Part shown: positions 33,619 to 42,516 of the stretch, piece by piece | How positions within the stretch are numbered: the stretch's first letter is position 1 | How the letters are laid out: the number at the start of each line of letters is the position of its first letter | NCBI GenBank assembly: GCA_963773685.1 | Contig: CAVZBY010000005.1 | Location: 62,001-126,000, forward strand | Direction: 5' to 3' | Length of the DNA stretch: 64,000 nucleotides | Origin: JALHVH01 sp963773685 | GTDB taxonomy: Bacteria > Acidobacteriota > Aminicenantia > Aminicenantales > Saccharicenantaceae | Position numbers and translations under genes: made by a program | The notes under the pieces: model-generated | The model's database searches: none | Seen by the model: the letters and a program-made list of their open reading frames with translations, nothing else | Told to the model about the DNA's origin: nothing

Positions 33619-34851
33619 ATGAAACGCTCGATCATCGGCTTTCTGGTTATCGCCGTCTTGTCGACGACAGCCGGGCTTCCCGCCGTGGCCCAGGAAAAGC
33701 CCTCTCCGACCTTCAAGATCCTGGTCACCGCGGAGCAGGCCAACATCCGGGATACACCCGACATCGGGAGCCCCATCGTCCAACAGCTCCCCGAGGGCTC
33801 CATCCTCGAAGCCGAGAAGAAGCAGGGCGAATGGTATCTCGTCCGGTTCACCCGCGACGACGGACTTGCCGCCCGTGGCTACATTCATGAAAGCCTGGTC
33901 CGGGAACTCGAGGCCGTGCCGGCCATGCCCGTCGAAGAGGTCCGGCGGGAGCCGGTGAAGAAGGTCGAGGAGAAGCCCGAGCCCGCCGCCGTCGCGCCCG
34001 CGCGCCGGGAACCCGAGCGCGCCGAGGACCGTCCCGAGCCGCCGCGCCCCGCGCCCCGGCGCGTCTCCGCCGCGCTCCCCGAGGCCAAGACCTTCGGGTT
34101 CTCGCTCCTCACCGGCGCCAATTTCGCGGCGGTCGGCGACCTCAACACCGGCGCCCGGGGCCTGGCGGACTATTATCGGGCAGCGCTGGGCATCACCGAA
34201 ACGGGCGGCGTCGGGGGACTCCATCTGACCTATATCCTGGGGGCCGAGATCTCCTACAGCCTGATGCCCGGGCTCTTCGCGACGCTCGGCCTGGACTATT
34301 TCTCCGGGAGACGCTCGAGCCTCCTGGAGTTCGCCTCCGGACCCGCCGCCGACTCTCTCCTGACGCGCCCGCGCATCCAGGCCCTCCCCGTCAAGCTCGG
34401 GCTGGCCTATTACCCCGTTCCCTATCTTTACCTCAAGGGCGGGCTCCAGTATTACTTCGTCTCGGTCAACTATCTCTACCGCTACGAGAAGTCCCTCTTC
34501 TGGCAGGAGTGGCAGGGCGACGCCCAGGCCCGCGGGATCGGGGCGTCGGTCGGGGCGGGCGGGGAGTATGAGCTCTATCCGGGCCTCTTCCTCGTCGGCG
34601 AGGCCGAGTTCCGGTTCGCCCGCTTCGGGGGCTTTACCGGCAAGGACATCACGATCAACTCCGAGGGCGAATCCTACACGGAACAGGGGACCCTCACCTA
34701 TTTCCTGGCCGAGGTCGCCGGCCAGGGCGGCTATCCGCTCGTCTTCATCCGCGGCGACCTCCCGTCCGGGCCCGGCGTGAGCGAGGCCCGCGAGGCGCGC
34801 GTCAACCTCAACGGCATGTCGCTCAAGTTCGGGATCCGCGTCCGGTTCTGA
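33619..34851 (+). CDS. Outer-membrane beta-barrel protein with N-terminal SH3 domain
   Basis: 410 residues from ATG 33619, with AGAGGA ahead. A signal peptide (1-23, to AVAQEK) is followed by a bacterial SH3 domain at about 30-95 (VTAEQANIRDTPDIGSPIVQ, then LPEGSILEA and WYLVRF), a Pro/Glu/Arg-rich linker at about 95-155, and a barrel region of alternating beta strands that ends in MSLKFGIRVRF with C-terminal Phe. The plan suggests a peptidoglycan- or envelope-tethered outer-membrane protein of unknown role. The linker (EEVRREPVKKVEEKPEPAAV) is low-complexity. It is followed by a family A repeat and convergent carB. Confidence 0.75.
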   Translation: MKRSIIGFLVIAVLSTTAGLPAVAQEKPSPTFKILVTAEQANIRDTPDIGSPIVQQLPEGSILEAEKKQGEWYLVRFTRDDGLAARGYIHESLVRELEAVPAMPVEEVRREPVKKVEEKPEPAAVAPARREPERAEDRPEPPRPAPRRVSAALPEAKTFGFSLLTGANFAAVGDLNTGARGLADYYRAALGITETGGVGGLHLTYILGAEISYSLMPGLFATLGLDYFSGRRSSLLEFASGPAADSLLTRPRIQALPVKLGLAYYPVPYLYLKGGLQYYFVSVNYLYRYEKSLFWQEWQGDAQARGIGASVGAGGEYELYPGLFLVGEAEFRFARFGGFTGKDITINSEGESYTEQGTLTYFLAEVAGQGGYPLVFIRGDLPSGPGVSEAREARVNLNGMSLKFGIRVRF

Positions 34852-34874
34852 CCTGCGTCCCGGAAGAGCCGAGG

Positions 34875-34900
34875 GACGCAGGCTGAAGCCTGCGGCTACA
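34875..34900 (+). repeat. Family A REP-like palindrome between the barrel gene and carB
   Basis: CGCAGGCTGAAGCCTGCG inside the usual GACGC...GGCTACA border. It is in a 169-base convergent gap and may serve as a two-sided transcription end. Confidence 0.65.
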
Positions 34901-35020
34901 GGAAGAAGATCGCGTTTGGCTGTCGGCGACGCCTGGGGCTCCAGCTAACGATGTCCCCGGATCCTTCGCAGTCGATCTCTGCCGCTTGACGCAGGCCGCC
35001 GATGGGCGGAGAACGCAGGC

Positions 35021-38000
35021 TTACTCGTACTCCGCCCAATGGCGGATCTTGAGGTCGCCGACCTTCCGGGCCGCGAGCGCGGCCGCGAACAGCTCTGCGA
35101 TCTGGAGGTTGGTCAGGAGGGGCACGGCGAAATCCACCGCCATCCGCCGCATCCGGTAGTCGCTGTCGAACTCGCGCTTCCGGTCGGGATCCGGGACGGA
35201 GATGACGAAGTCGACGGCGCGGCGGGCGATCAGGTCGCGGATGTTGGGCTCCTTGGTCTCGTGGACCTTGAAGACCCGCGTGTTGGGGACGCCGTTCTTC
35301 CTGAGGAAGGCGCTCGTCCTCTCCGTCGCGTACAGGGCCAGTCCCATGTCCCGGAGCCGCTCCGCCGACCGCAGGAACCGGTGCTTGGACTCTTCGCCGC
35401 CGATGCTGACCAGGATGGACCGCTCCGGCAGGCTGAACCCGGCCGAGATGAGCGCCTTGAGGAAGGCCTCGTGAACGTCCTCGCCCAGGCAGGCGACCTC
35501 GCCCGTCGAGGCCATCTCGACGCCCAGGGCCGGATCGGCGCCCTTGAGCCGGGAGAACGAGAACTGCGGCGCCTTGACCCCGACGTAGTTGAGGTCGAGT
35601 GTCGTCTTCCGGTTCCGGACCGGCGCGCCCATCATCGCCCGGACGGCGACGTCGATGAAGTTGGTCTTGGCGACCTTCGACACGAACGGGAACGACCGGG
35701 ACGCCCGGAGGTTGCACTCGATGACCTTGAGGACGTTGTCCTTGGCGATGAACTGGATGTTGAACGGCCCGGTGATTTCGAGGGCCTTGGCGATGCGGCC
35801 GCCGATCCCGCGGATGCGGCGGATGGTCTCGATGTAGAGCTTCTGCGGCGGCAGGACCATCGTCGCGTCGCCGGAGTGAACGCCGGCGTTCTCGATGTGC
35901 TCGACGATGGCCGAGGCGACGACCTCGCCCCGGTCGGCGACGGCGTCCATCTCGATCTCCTTGCCGTTGAGGATGAACTTCGAGATGACGACCGGGTACT
36001 CGGGAGAGACGAGCGACGCCTTCTTCAGGTATCGCTCGAGGTCCCGCCCGTTGAAGACGATGGTCATCGCGGCGCCGCTCAGGACGTAGGAGGGCCGGAT
36101 GAGGACGGGGTAGCCGATGGACCGGGCGAAGGTCCCGGCCTCGGCGACGCTCCGGAGCTCCTTCCATTCCGGCTGGTCGACGCCCAGCTCGTCCAGGAGC
36201 TTCGAGAACTTGTAGCGGTTCTCGGCCCGGTCGATGCTCTCCGGCGCCGTCCCCAGGACGCGGAGACCCGCCCGCCGGCATTTCATGGCGATGTTGTTCG
36301 GGATCTGCCCGCCCATCGCCAGCAGGACGCCGCGCGGGTCCTCGCGCTCGTAGATGTCGCAGACGCGCTCGAAGCTCAGCTCGTCGAAGTACAGCCGGTC
36401 GCAGATGTCGTAGTCGGTCGACACGGTCTCCGGGTTGTAGTTGACCATGACGGTCGTCGCGCCCATCCGCCGGAGGGCCTCGGCGGCGTTGACGCAGCAC
36501 CAGTCGAACTCGACCGACGAGCCGATGCTGTAGGAGCCCGAGCCGAGGACCATGACCTTGTTCTTGTCCGGCCGGAAGGCGACGTCGTCCGTGTCGCCCC
36601 CGTACGTCATATAGAGGTAATTGGTCTTCGCGGGGTACTCGGCGGCCAGGGTGTCGATCTGCTTGACGCACGGCACGATGCCGGCCCGCTTCCGCGCCCG
36701 GCGCACCGCCGCCTCGTTCGAGCGGACGCAGAGGGCGACCTGCTTGTCGGAGAACCCCTTCCGCTTGGCCTCGCGGAGGAGCTCCGCGGGGAGCGTCGCC
36801 AGCCGGTGCTCCTTGAGCTTCGCCTCGACGGCCACGACCGACTTGATCTTATGGAGGAACCAGCGGTCGATCCGCGTCAGCTCGTGGACCCGGTCGACCG
36901 ACCAGCCCTTGGCGAACGCCTCGGCGATGCCGAACAGCCGCTCGTCGGTCGGATGGCGCAGCTCCCGCTCGAGGCTGGCGAACGAGTAATTGGCGTTGGC
37001 GACGAGGCCGTACACGCCGATCTGGAGCATCCGGGCGGCCTTCTGGACCGCTTCCTCGAACGAGCGGCCGACGGCCATGACCTCGCCGACCGATTTCATC
37101 TCCGAGCCGATCTTCTTCGACACCCGGCCGAACTTCTTGAGGTCCCAGCGCGGGATCTTGACGACGAGGTAATCGAGGGCCGGCTCGAAGCAGGCCGTCG
37201 TGGCCCGGGTGATGGAGTTCCGGAGCTCCGGCAGGGTCCGGCCGAGGATGAGCTTGGCCGCGACGAAGGCCAGCGGATAGCCCGTCGCCTTCGAGGCCAG
37301 GGCCGAGCTCCGCGACAGGCGCGCGTTGACCTCGATGATGCGGTAGTCGCCGTCGGCCGGGTTCAGGGCGTACTGGATGTTGCACTCGCCGACGATGCCG
37401 AGGTGGCGGACGGCCCGGATGGCGATCTCGCGGAGGCCGTGGTACTCGGCGTTGGTCAGCGTCTGCGACGGGGCGATGACGATGCTCTCGCCCGTGTGGA
37501 TGCCCATGGGGTCGAAGTTCTCCATGTTGCAGACCGTGACGCAGTTGTCGGCCCGGTCGCGGACGACCTCGTATTCGATCTCCTTCCAGCCCTCCAGGTA
37601 CTCCTCGACGAGGACCTGGCCCGCGCCGACGAAGGCCCGTTCGAGCGCCTCGCGGAGCTCCTTCGGGTCGTGGGAGATGCCGCTGCCCTTGCCGCCCAGG
37701 GCATAGGCCGCCCGGGCCATCACCGGATAGCCGATCTTCTCGGCGGCCTTCAGTCCCTCGTCGATGCTCCCGACGGCGACGCCCGCGCGGCGTCTTGAGG
37801 CCGATCTCGGCCAGGGCCCGGTTGAAGAGCTCCCGGTCCTCGGTCTTCTCGACGGCCTCCATCGGCGTCCCGAGCACCCGCGTCCCGGCGCGGGATAGGG
37901 TCCCGGACCTCCACAGGGCGAGACCGCAATTGAGGGCGGTCTGGCCGCCGAACGATACGACGATGCCGTCCGGCCGCTCCCGCTCGATGATCCGGGCGAC

Positions 38001-38264
38001 GAAATACGGCGTCACGGGCAGGAAGTAGATGCGGTCGGCCAGCGATTCGGAGGTCTGGATGGTCGCGATGTTCGGGTTGACCAGGACGACCTCGAGGCCC
38101 TCCTCCTTGAAGGCCTTGATGGCCTGGCTCCCGGAGTAGTCGAATTCTCCGGCCTCGCCGATCTTCAGGGCGCCGCTCCCGAGGATGAGGACCTTCCGGG
38201 GGGCCGGCGCCGGGGAGCCGGCGGGCTTGGAGGTCTTTCGCGTCTTCGTCCTGCGCGCGGTCAC
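35021..38264 (-). CDS. carB: Carbamoyl-phosphate synthase large subunit, with an apparent +1 frameshift
   Basis: Starts at GTG 38264, overlapping the carA stop by 4 bases (GTGA). The first ATP-grasp half has KVLILGSGALKIGEAGEFDY, GQTALNCGLAL and, after one surplus base near 37,787, ARAAYALGGKGSGI and IIEVNARLSRSSALASKATG. The second half repeats the pattern (VMVLGSGSYSIGSSVEFDWC, RPSYVLSGAAMTIVF, ECNLRASRSFPFVSKV). An MGS-like allosteric domain ends the protein. About 1080 residues corrected, the normal length. It forms carbamoyl phosphate with CarA for arginine and pyrimidines. Loss of this gene would be severe, so the break is probably a sequence error. Confidence 0.92.
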
Positions 38265-39325
38265 GGCAGGGCCTCCAGGAAGCGATCGAAGAGGAACGCG
38301 GTGTCGGTCGGCCCCGGGCAGGCTTCGGGGTGGAACTGGACGCCGGCGAAGGGCTTCCGGCCGTGGCGGACGCCCTCGTTCGTCCCGTCGTTGGCGTTCG
38401 TGAACCAGGGCCGCCAGCCCCGCGGGAGCGTCCGCGTATCCACGGCATAGCCGTGGTTCTGGCTCGTGATGTAACAGCGCTCGGTTCCGTCCTCGAGGCA
38501 CGGCTGGTTCTGGGAGCGGTGGCCGAACTTGAGCTTGAACGTGTCGCCTCCCGCGGCCAGGGCGAGGATCTGGCTGCCCAGGCAGATACCGAAGAGAGGG
38601 ACGTTCGCGCGCATGAGCCGGCGGACCGTGCGGATGACCTCGACGCATCGTTTGGGGTCGCCCGGGCCGTTCGACAGCACGACGCCGCGGGGGGCGAACG
38701 ACATGATCTTGGCGAACGGGGTCGAGGCCGGGACGCGGACGACGCAGGCATCCCGCCGGACGAGGCTCCGGACGATATTCTCCTTGGCGCCGCAGTCGAG
38801 GAGGACCACGGCCTTCGGGGAGTCGGGGTTGAGGATGTGGATGTCGCGGGTGGTGACTTCGGCCACGAGGTCCCGCTTGTTCGGATCGGGGAGGGCCCGC
38901 GCTTCGCGCAGGAAGGGGGCGACCCGGAACGGGGCGTCGGCGACGGCCAGAACCCCGGGCATGACGCCGTGAACGCGGAGCTTCTTCGTCAGGGCCCGGG
39001 TATCGATGCCCTCGATGCCGGGGACCCCGGATTCGCGGAGCCAGGCGTCAAGGGTCTTGCGCGAGGTGGCGTGCGACGGCCTTTCGCAGAGCTCGGCGAC
39101 GGCGTAGCCGGCGATCTGCGGCCGCGGGGACTCGAAGCTCGCCGGGTCGACGCCGTAGTTCCCGATCTGGGGGTAGGTCTGGACGAGGAGCTGGCCGCGA
39201 TAGGAAGGGTCGGTGATGGACTCGGGGTAGCCGACCATGCCCGTATTGAAAACGACTTCCCCCCAGGCTTTGGCGCTCGCGCCGAATCCCCGGCCTTCGA
39301 AGACGGTCCCGTCCGCGAGGGCCAA
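38261..39325 (-). CDS. carA: Carbamoyl-phosphate synthase small subunit
   Basis: The frame is intact from TTG 39325 (ALADGTVFEGRGFGA). The family usually has a few residues more (K-x-A-I-L-A-L-x-D-G-T), and these are encoded just upstream (KHAILALADGT). The only codon that could start them is ACG at 39340, six bases after GGAG. So the true start may be ACG or a miscalled ATG. GATase motifs are PLFGICLGSQILALAAGGDT with the catalytic Cys and FNVQFHPEA-like GVQFHPEACPGP with His and Glu. CarA supplies ammonia from glutamine. A -10 TATACT lies at 39,374-39,369. It overlaps carB by 4 bases. Confidence 0.91.
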   Translation of the reverse strand: MALADGTVFEGRGFGASAKAWGEVVFNTGMVGYPESITDPSYRGQLLVQTYPQIGNYGVDPASFESPRPQIAGYAVAELCERPSHATSRKTLDAWLRESGVPGIEGIDTRALTKKLRVHGVMPGVLAVADAPFRVAPFLREARALPDPNKRDLVAEVTTRDIHILNPDSPKAVVLLDCGAKENIVRSLVRRDACVVRVPASTPFAKIMSFAPRGVVLSNGPGDPKRCVEVIRTVRRLMRANVPLFGICLGSQILALAAGGDTFKLKFGHRSQNQPCLEDGTERCYITSQNHGYAVDTRTLPRGWRPWFTNANDGTNEGVRHGRKPFAGVQFHPEACPGPTDTAFLFDRFLEALP

Positions 39326-39368
39326 AATCGCGTGTTTCGTGGGCTACTCCAATGCGAAGAGTCGATGG

Positions 39369-39374
39369 AGTATA
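39369..39374 (-). promoter_or_regulatory. -10 box of carAB
   Basis: TATACT on the minus strand. The first base would be near 39,362, giving a leader of about 22 bases with GGAG (39,350-39,347) before the ACG at 39340. No good -35 is visible: the position falls in family C repeat C2. Confidence 0.4.
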
Positions 39375-39382
39375 GCATAAAA

Positions 39383-39522
39383 GAGCGAGACAGGCGAGAC
39401 GGGAGGGCCGGGGCGGATTGTAGCCGCAAGCTAAAGCCCGAGGCTCAGCGCGGGGCTTGCTTTTCTTGAGGAGGCTTTTACCTGGCTCGCGTCTCGCGAG
39501 TCTCGCTAGTCTTGCTTGTCCA
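39383..39522 (+). repeat. Family C arrays C2 and C3 with a degenerate family A palindrome
   Basis: C2 (39,383-39,400) has two 9-base units ending GCGAGAC. A degenerate A element (TGTAGCCGCAAGCTAAAGC) follows at about 39,419-39,452. C3 (39,484-39,522) has four units of TCTCGC-type and overlaps the end of the DUF1573 gene, where it supplies KQD and the TAG stop. They fill the 180-base gap between divergently ending genes. Confidence 0.65.
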
Positions 39523-40276
39523 GCTCTTTCTCATACTTATCGAACAGGGCCTTGAGATCCTTCTTCGTGATGATGTAGCGGCTGATGTAGATCGAGAGCG
39601 AGGCGCGGACAGGGTCGTTGGACTTGACGAGGATATAGTCCCGGAGCATCCCCGTCCGGCCGGGGGCCGGGAACCGGACCTCGAGCTCGACATCGCGGCC
39701 GGCCGCGAGGCTCATCGGGAATACGGCGGGCTTCCCTCCCGCGAAGAACTTGAAATCGGGGTGGGCGATCTCGATCTTGAGCTCGAGCTCGCCGACGCTT
39801 CGGACCCTGAACCGGGTGGACGTCGCCTCCCCTTCGAGGCTCAGCCCGAGGTCGGCGTTGTAGCGGTCGAGCTCGATCTTGGGCTGGGGCGGAACGTCGA
39901 TCTCGGCCGTGACCTTGAGCTCCCGTCGCCGGCCCGAGGCGTCGTTCGACTCGACATAGACGTATTTGACGACGCTGCCCGCGTAACCTCGCGTGTCGAA
40001 GGAGGCCTTGATGCGGCCTTCCTTGCCCGGAGGGATCCGGTCCTCGGAAGCGAGCGCGGCCGTACAGCCGCACGACGTCGCCACGTTTTCGATGACGAGC
40101 GGCGCGTCGCCTTCGTTGACGAAGACGAACTCGTGGGCGAGAACCTCCCCCTGCTTGACCTTGCCGAAGTCCCAGGTCTCCTCCTTGAACTTCGCACGGG
40201 CTTCCTTGCCCGCGGCCGCCGCCCAGTTCCCGAGCAGAATTATGCCAGCCATCGCGATGATCGTGGTTCTTCTCAT
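39506..40276 (-). CDS. DUF1573 secreted protein
   Basis: 256 residues from ATG 40276 (MRRTTIIAMAGIILLGNWAA), preceded by GAGGAAGG. The signal peptide ends near AAAAGKEA. A DUF1573 domain follows (KFKEETWDFGKVKQGEVLAH, FVNEGDAPLVIENVATSCGC with the typical CGCT pair), then an immunoglobulin-like second half (RFPAPGRTGMLRDYILVKSN). Such proteins are periplasmic or surface-located and of unknown role. An upstream ATG at 40306 is less likely. The final KQD-stop lies in a family C repeat. Confidence 0.82.
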   Translation of the reverse strand: MRRTTIIAMAGIILLGNWAAAAGKEARAKFKEETWDFGKVKQGEVLAHEFVFVNEGDAPLVIENVATSCGCTAALASEDRIPPGKEGRIKASFDTRGYAGSVVKYVYVESNDASGRRRELKVTAEIDVPPQPKIELDRYNADLGLSLEGEATSTRFRVRSVGELELKIEIAHPDFKFFAGGKPAVFPMSLAAGRDVELEVRFPAPGRTGMLRDYILVKSNDPVRASLSIYISRYIITKKDLKALFDKYEKELDKQD

Positions 40277-40313
40277 GCCTTCCTCCGCCATCAGCCATAA
40301 TCGCATACTTAGA

Positions 40314-40462
40314 AGGGCGAGACAAGCGAGGCTGGCGAGACAAGCGAGACTGTAGAGGCGGCGCGAGAAAGATTCCCGATATCCGCCGTCTCTGATTATG
40401 AGCGGTGAACATGAGGGTTGGCGCCTTATTGATGATCATAGCGCGTGTCTCGCTCGTCTCGC
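40314..40462 (+). repeat. Family C arrays C4 and C5
   Basis: C4 (40,314-40,352): four 9-base units of GGCGAGACA/AGCGAGGCT type. C5 (40,443-40,462): two inverse units (TGTCTCGCT). They flank an otherwise empty stretch in the 251-base divergent gap between DUF1573 and the universal stress protein. A TATCAT -10-like box lies at about 40,496. Confidence 0.65.
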
Positions 40463-40527
40463 ATCACATAGCTTGCGATTTCGCCGATTCTTGATATCAT
40501 AGGGGACCAGGTGGAAGGAGGGACCCA

Positions 40528-41409
40528 ATGAAATACGAGATCAAGAACGTCCTGTGGGCGACCGACTTTTCCCGGGAGGCGGCCGACGCCCTGGCCTACG
40601 CGGATCTGTTCGCGCGCAAGTGCGGCGCCCGGATCTCCGCCGTCCATATCGTCCCGGAGATGGGGCCGGCGCTCCTCGAGGCGAGGCCCGCCTATATGGA
40701 GGAGGTCTTCCTCCAGGTGCAGGACAACAAGGAGAAGGCCGCGAAGAAGCTCGCCGATCTGGCCGGCAAGAAGGGGCTCGCGTTCGCCAAGGTCCTCATC
40801 GAGTCCGGCTCGCCGGTCAAGAAGATCATCGAGATCGCGGGCCGGGAGAAGGCCGACCTCATCGTTATGGGCAAGCGCGGACAGTCGACTCTGGAGAAGG
40901 TCCTCGTCGGGAGCGTCGCCAACGGCGTCCTGCGCCACGCCCCGGCCCCCGTCCTCTTCGCGGGGAAGAAGCGCCTGCGCCCGCAGATCAGGAAGATCCT
41001 CGTTCCCACGGATTTCTCCAAGCGCGAGGAGGTCGAGCGCGACTTCGCCTGGGAGCTGGCGTCGACGTTCGGCGCGGACCTGACGCTCCTTCACGTGCTG
41101 GCGCTCTACAACTACCGCGTCGGCGCGGAAACCGCCGAGGCCATGCTCCGGGACGTCCTGGCGCGGCTGAAGAAGCGCGAGATCCGCGAGCGGAAGAACT
41201 TCAAGGTCTCCGAGGAGGTCATCCGCGATTTCAACGCCGCGGCCGGGATCGTCAACTATGCCCAGAGCAAGAGGTTCGACCTGATCGCCATCTCGACCTA
41301 CACCCACACGAAGCTCGGCCGGTTCTTCCTCGGCAGCAACACGGAACGGGTCATCTCGCTTTCGGACGTTCCGGTCTTCGCCGTCCCGGGGGCCTGCACC
41401 GAAGAGTGA
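40528..41409 (+). CDS. Universal stress protein, tandem UspA domains
   Basis: 293 residues from ATG 40528 with GGAGG ahead. Two UspA domains: 1-150 (KNVLWATDFSREAADALAYA; ATP motif MGKRGQSTLEKVLVGSVANG with VLRHAPAPVL) and 151-290 (KILVPTDFSKREEVERDF; STYTHTKLGRFFLGSN near the end). The first keeps the G-x2-G-x9-G(S/T) ATP-binding pattern. The second has lost most of it (no G-x2-G), so it probably does not bind ATP. Cytoplasmic stress protein. It is upstream of dprA with a 6-base gap. Confidence 0.88.
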   Translation: MKYEIKNVLWATDFSREAADALAYADLFARKCGARISAVHIVPEMGPALLEARPAYMEEVFLQVQDNKEKAAKKLADLAGKKGLAFAKVLIESGSPVKKIIEIAGREKADLIVMGKRGQSTLEKVLVGSVANGVLRHAPAPVLFAGKKRLRPQIRKILVPTDFSKREEVERDFAWELASTFGADLTLLHVLALYNYRVGAETAEAMLRDVLARLKKREIRERKNFKVSEEVIRDFNAAAGIVNYAQSKRFDLIAISTYTHTKLGRFFLGSNTERVISLSDVPVFAVPGACTEE

Positions 41410-41415
41410 GCGGAT

Positions 41416-42516
41416 GTGGACGACCGCCGCGTTCCCTGGATCGCGCTCAATGCGGCCGTCTGCGAGTGCCCGAGAGCGGCGCGGATCGTCCTGAAGGCGT
41501 TCCCGGAGGTCGAGGAGGTCTTCGCCGCCGGAGAGGGGAGCCTTGTCGCGCTCGGCGTCCGGGGGGACGTCGCGCGGAGGCTCGCGGCGCCCGGCGCCCG
41601 CGACGCGGCCAGGGGGGAACTTGAGAAACTCGAGGAAAAGGCCTATAGTATCTTGACTTTCGAGGATGCCGCGTACCCGCCGCTCCTCCGGGAGATCTAC
41701 GACCCTCCCCTCGTCCTTTACGTCTCGGGGCGGCCGGAGACGCTCGCGGGGCCGGCGGTCGGGATCGTCGGGGCCCGGCGTCCGACCCCGTACGGGCGGG
41801 CGATGGCCCGCCGGCTGGCCGGGGACCTGGCTTCGCGGGGACTCGTCGTCGTGAGCGGATTCGCCCGGGGCATAGATACGTGCGCCCACTCGGGCGCGGT
41901 CGAGGCCGGCGGCCGGACGGTGGCCGTGCTCGGCTCCGGGCTCGACGAGATCTATCCGCCGGAGAACCGGAATCTCGCGGCGAAGGTCGGGGAAACGGGG
42001 GCCGTCGTGACGGAGCTTCCCCTCGGAGCGCCGCCGCTCGGGTTCCACTTCCCGCTCCGGAACCGGATCATCGCCGGACTGGGGACGGGGGTGGTGGTCG
42101 TCGAGGCCGCCCGGCAAAGCGGTTCGCTGATCACGGCCCGGCTGGCCCTCGAAGAGAACCGCGAGGTGATGGCCGTCCCGGGCAACGTGACGTCCGGACT
42201 GAGCGAGGGGACGAACGGGCTCATCCGGTGGGGAGCGCGTCTCGTCGAAGATTGGGAGGATGTGGCCGAGGGCCTGCCCGCCCCGCTCCGCGACGAGGTC
42301 CTCGCGCGGCGGGCGGAGGAGGCTCCGGCGATCGTCCTTACGGAGGCGGAGAAGGCGGTCCTCGGGGCCGTGCCCGCGGACGCGGAGGTCCATGTGGACG
42401 CCCTGGCGGAGCGGACGGATCTCTCGGTCTCGGAGCTTTTGGGAACGCTCCTCGGCCTGGAGCTGAAGGGGCTGGTCGTCCAGAACCCGGGAAAGAATTT
42501 TCAGAGGAGAATGTAA
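41416..42516 (+). CDS. dprA: DNA-processing protein DprA (Smf)
   Basis: 366 residues from GTG 41416. N-terminal helical part, then the Rossmann-like DprA core: AVGIVGARRPTPYGRAMARR, VVVSGFARGIDTCAHSGAVE, AVLGSGLDEIYPPENR, PLRNRIIAGLGTGVVVVEAA and GSLITARLALEENREVMAVP. A winged-helix domain ends it (AVPADAEVHVDALAERTDLS). It loads RecA on incoming single-stranded DNA during transformation. A ComEA-like gene lies at 46,090. The order dprA-topA-xerC is widely conserved. Confidence 0.92.
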   Translation: MDDRRVPWIALNAAVCECPRAARIVLKAFPEVEEVFAAGEGSLVALGVRGDVARRLAAPGARDAARGELEKLEEKAYSILTFEDAAYPPLLREIYDPPLVLYVSGRPETLAGPAVGIVGARRPTPYGRAMARRLAGDLASRGLVVVSGFARGIDTCAHSGAVEAGGRTVAVLGSGLDEIYPPENRNLAAKVGETGAVVTELPLGAPPLGFHFPLRNRIIAGLGTGVVVVEAARQSGSLITARLALEENREVMAVPGNVTSGLSEGTNGLIRWGARLVEDWEDVAEGLPAPLRDEVLARRAEEAPAIVLTEAEKAVLGAVPADAEVHVDALAERTDLSVSELLGTLLGLELKGLVVQNPGKNFQRRM

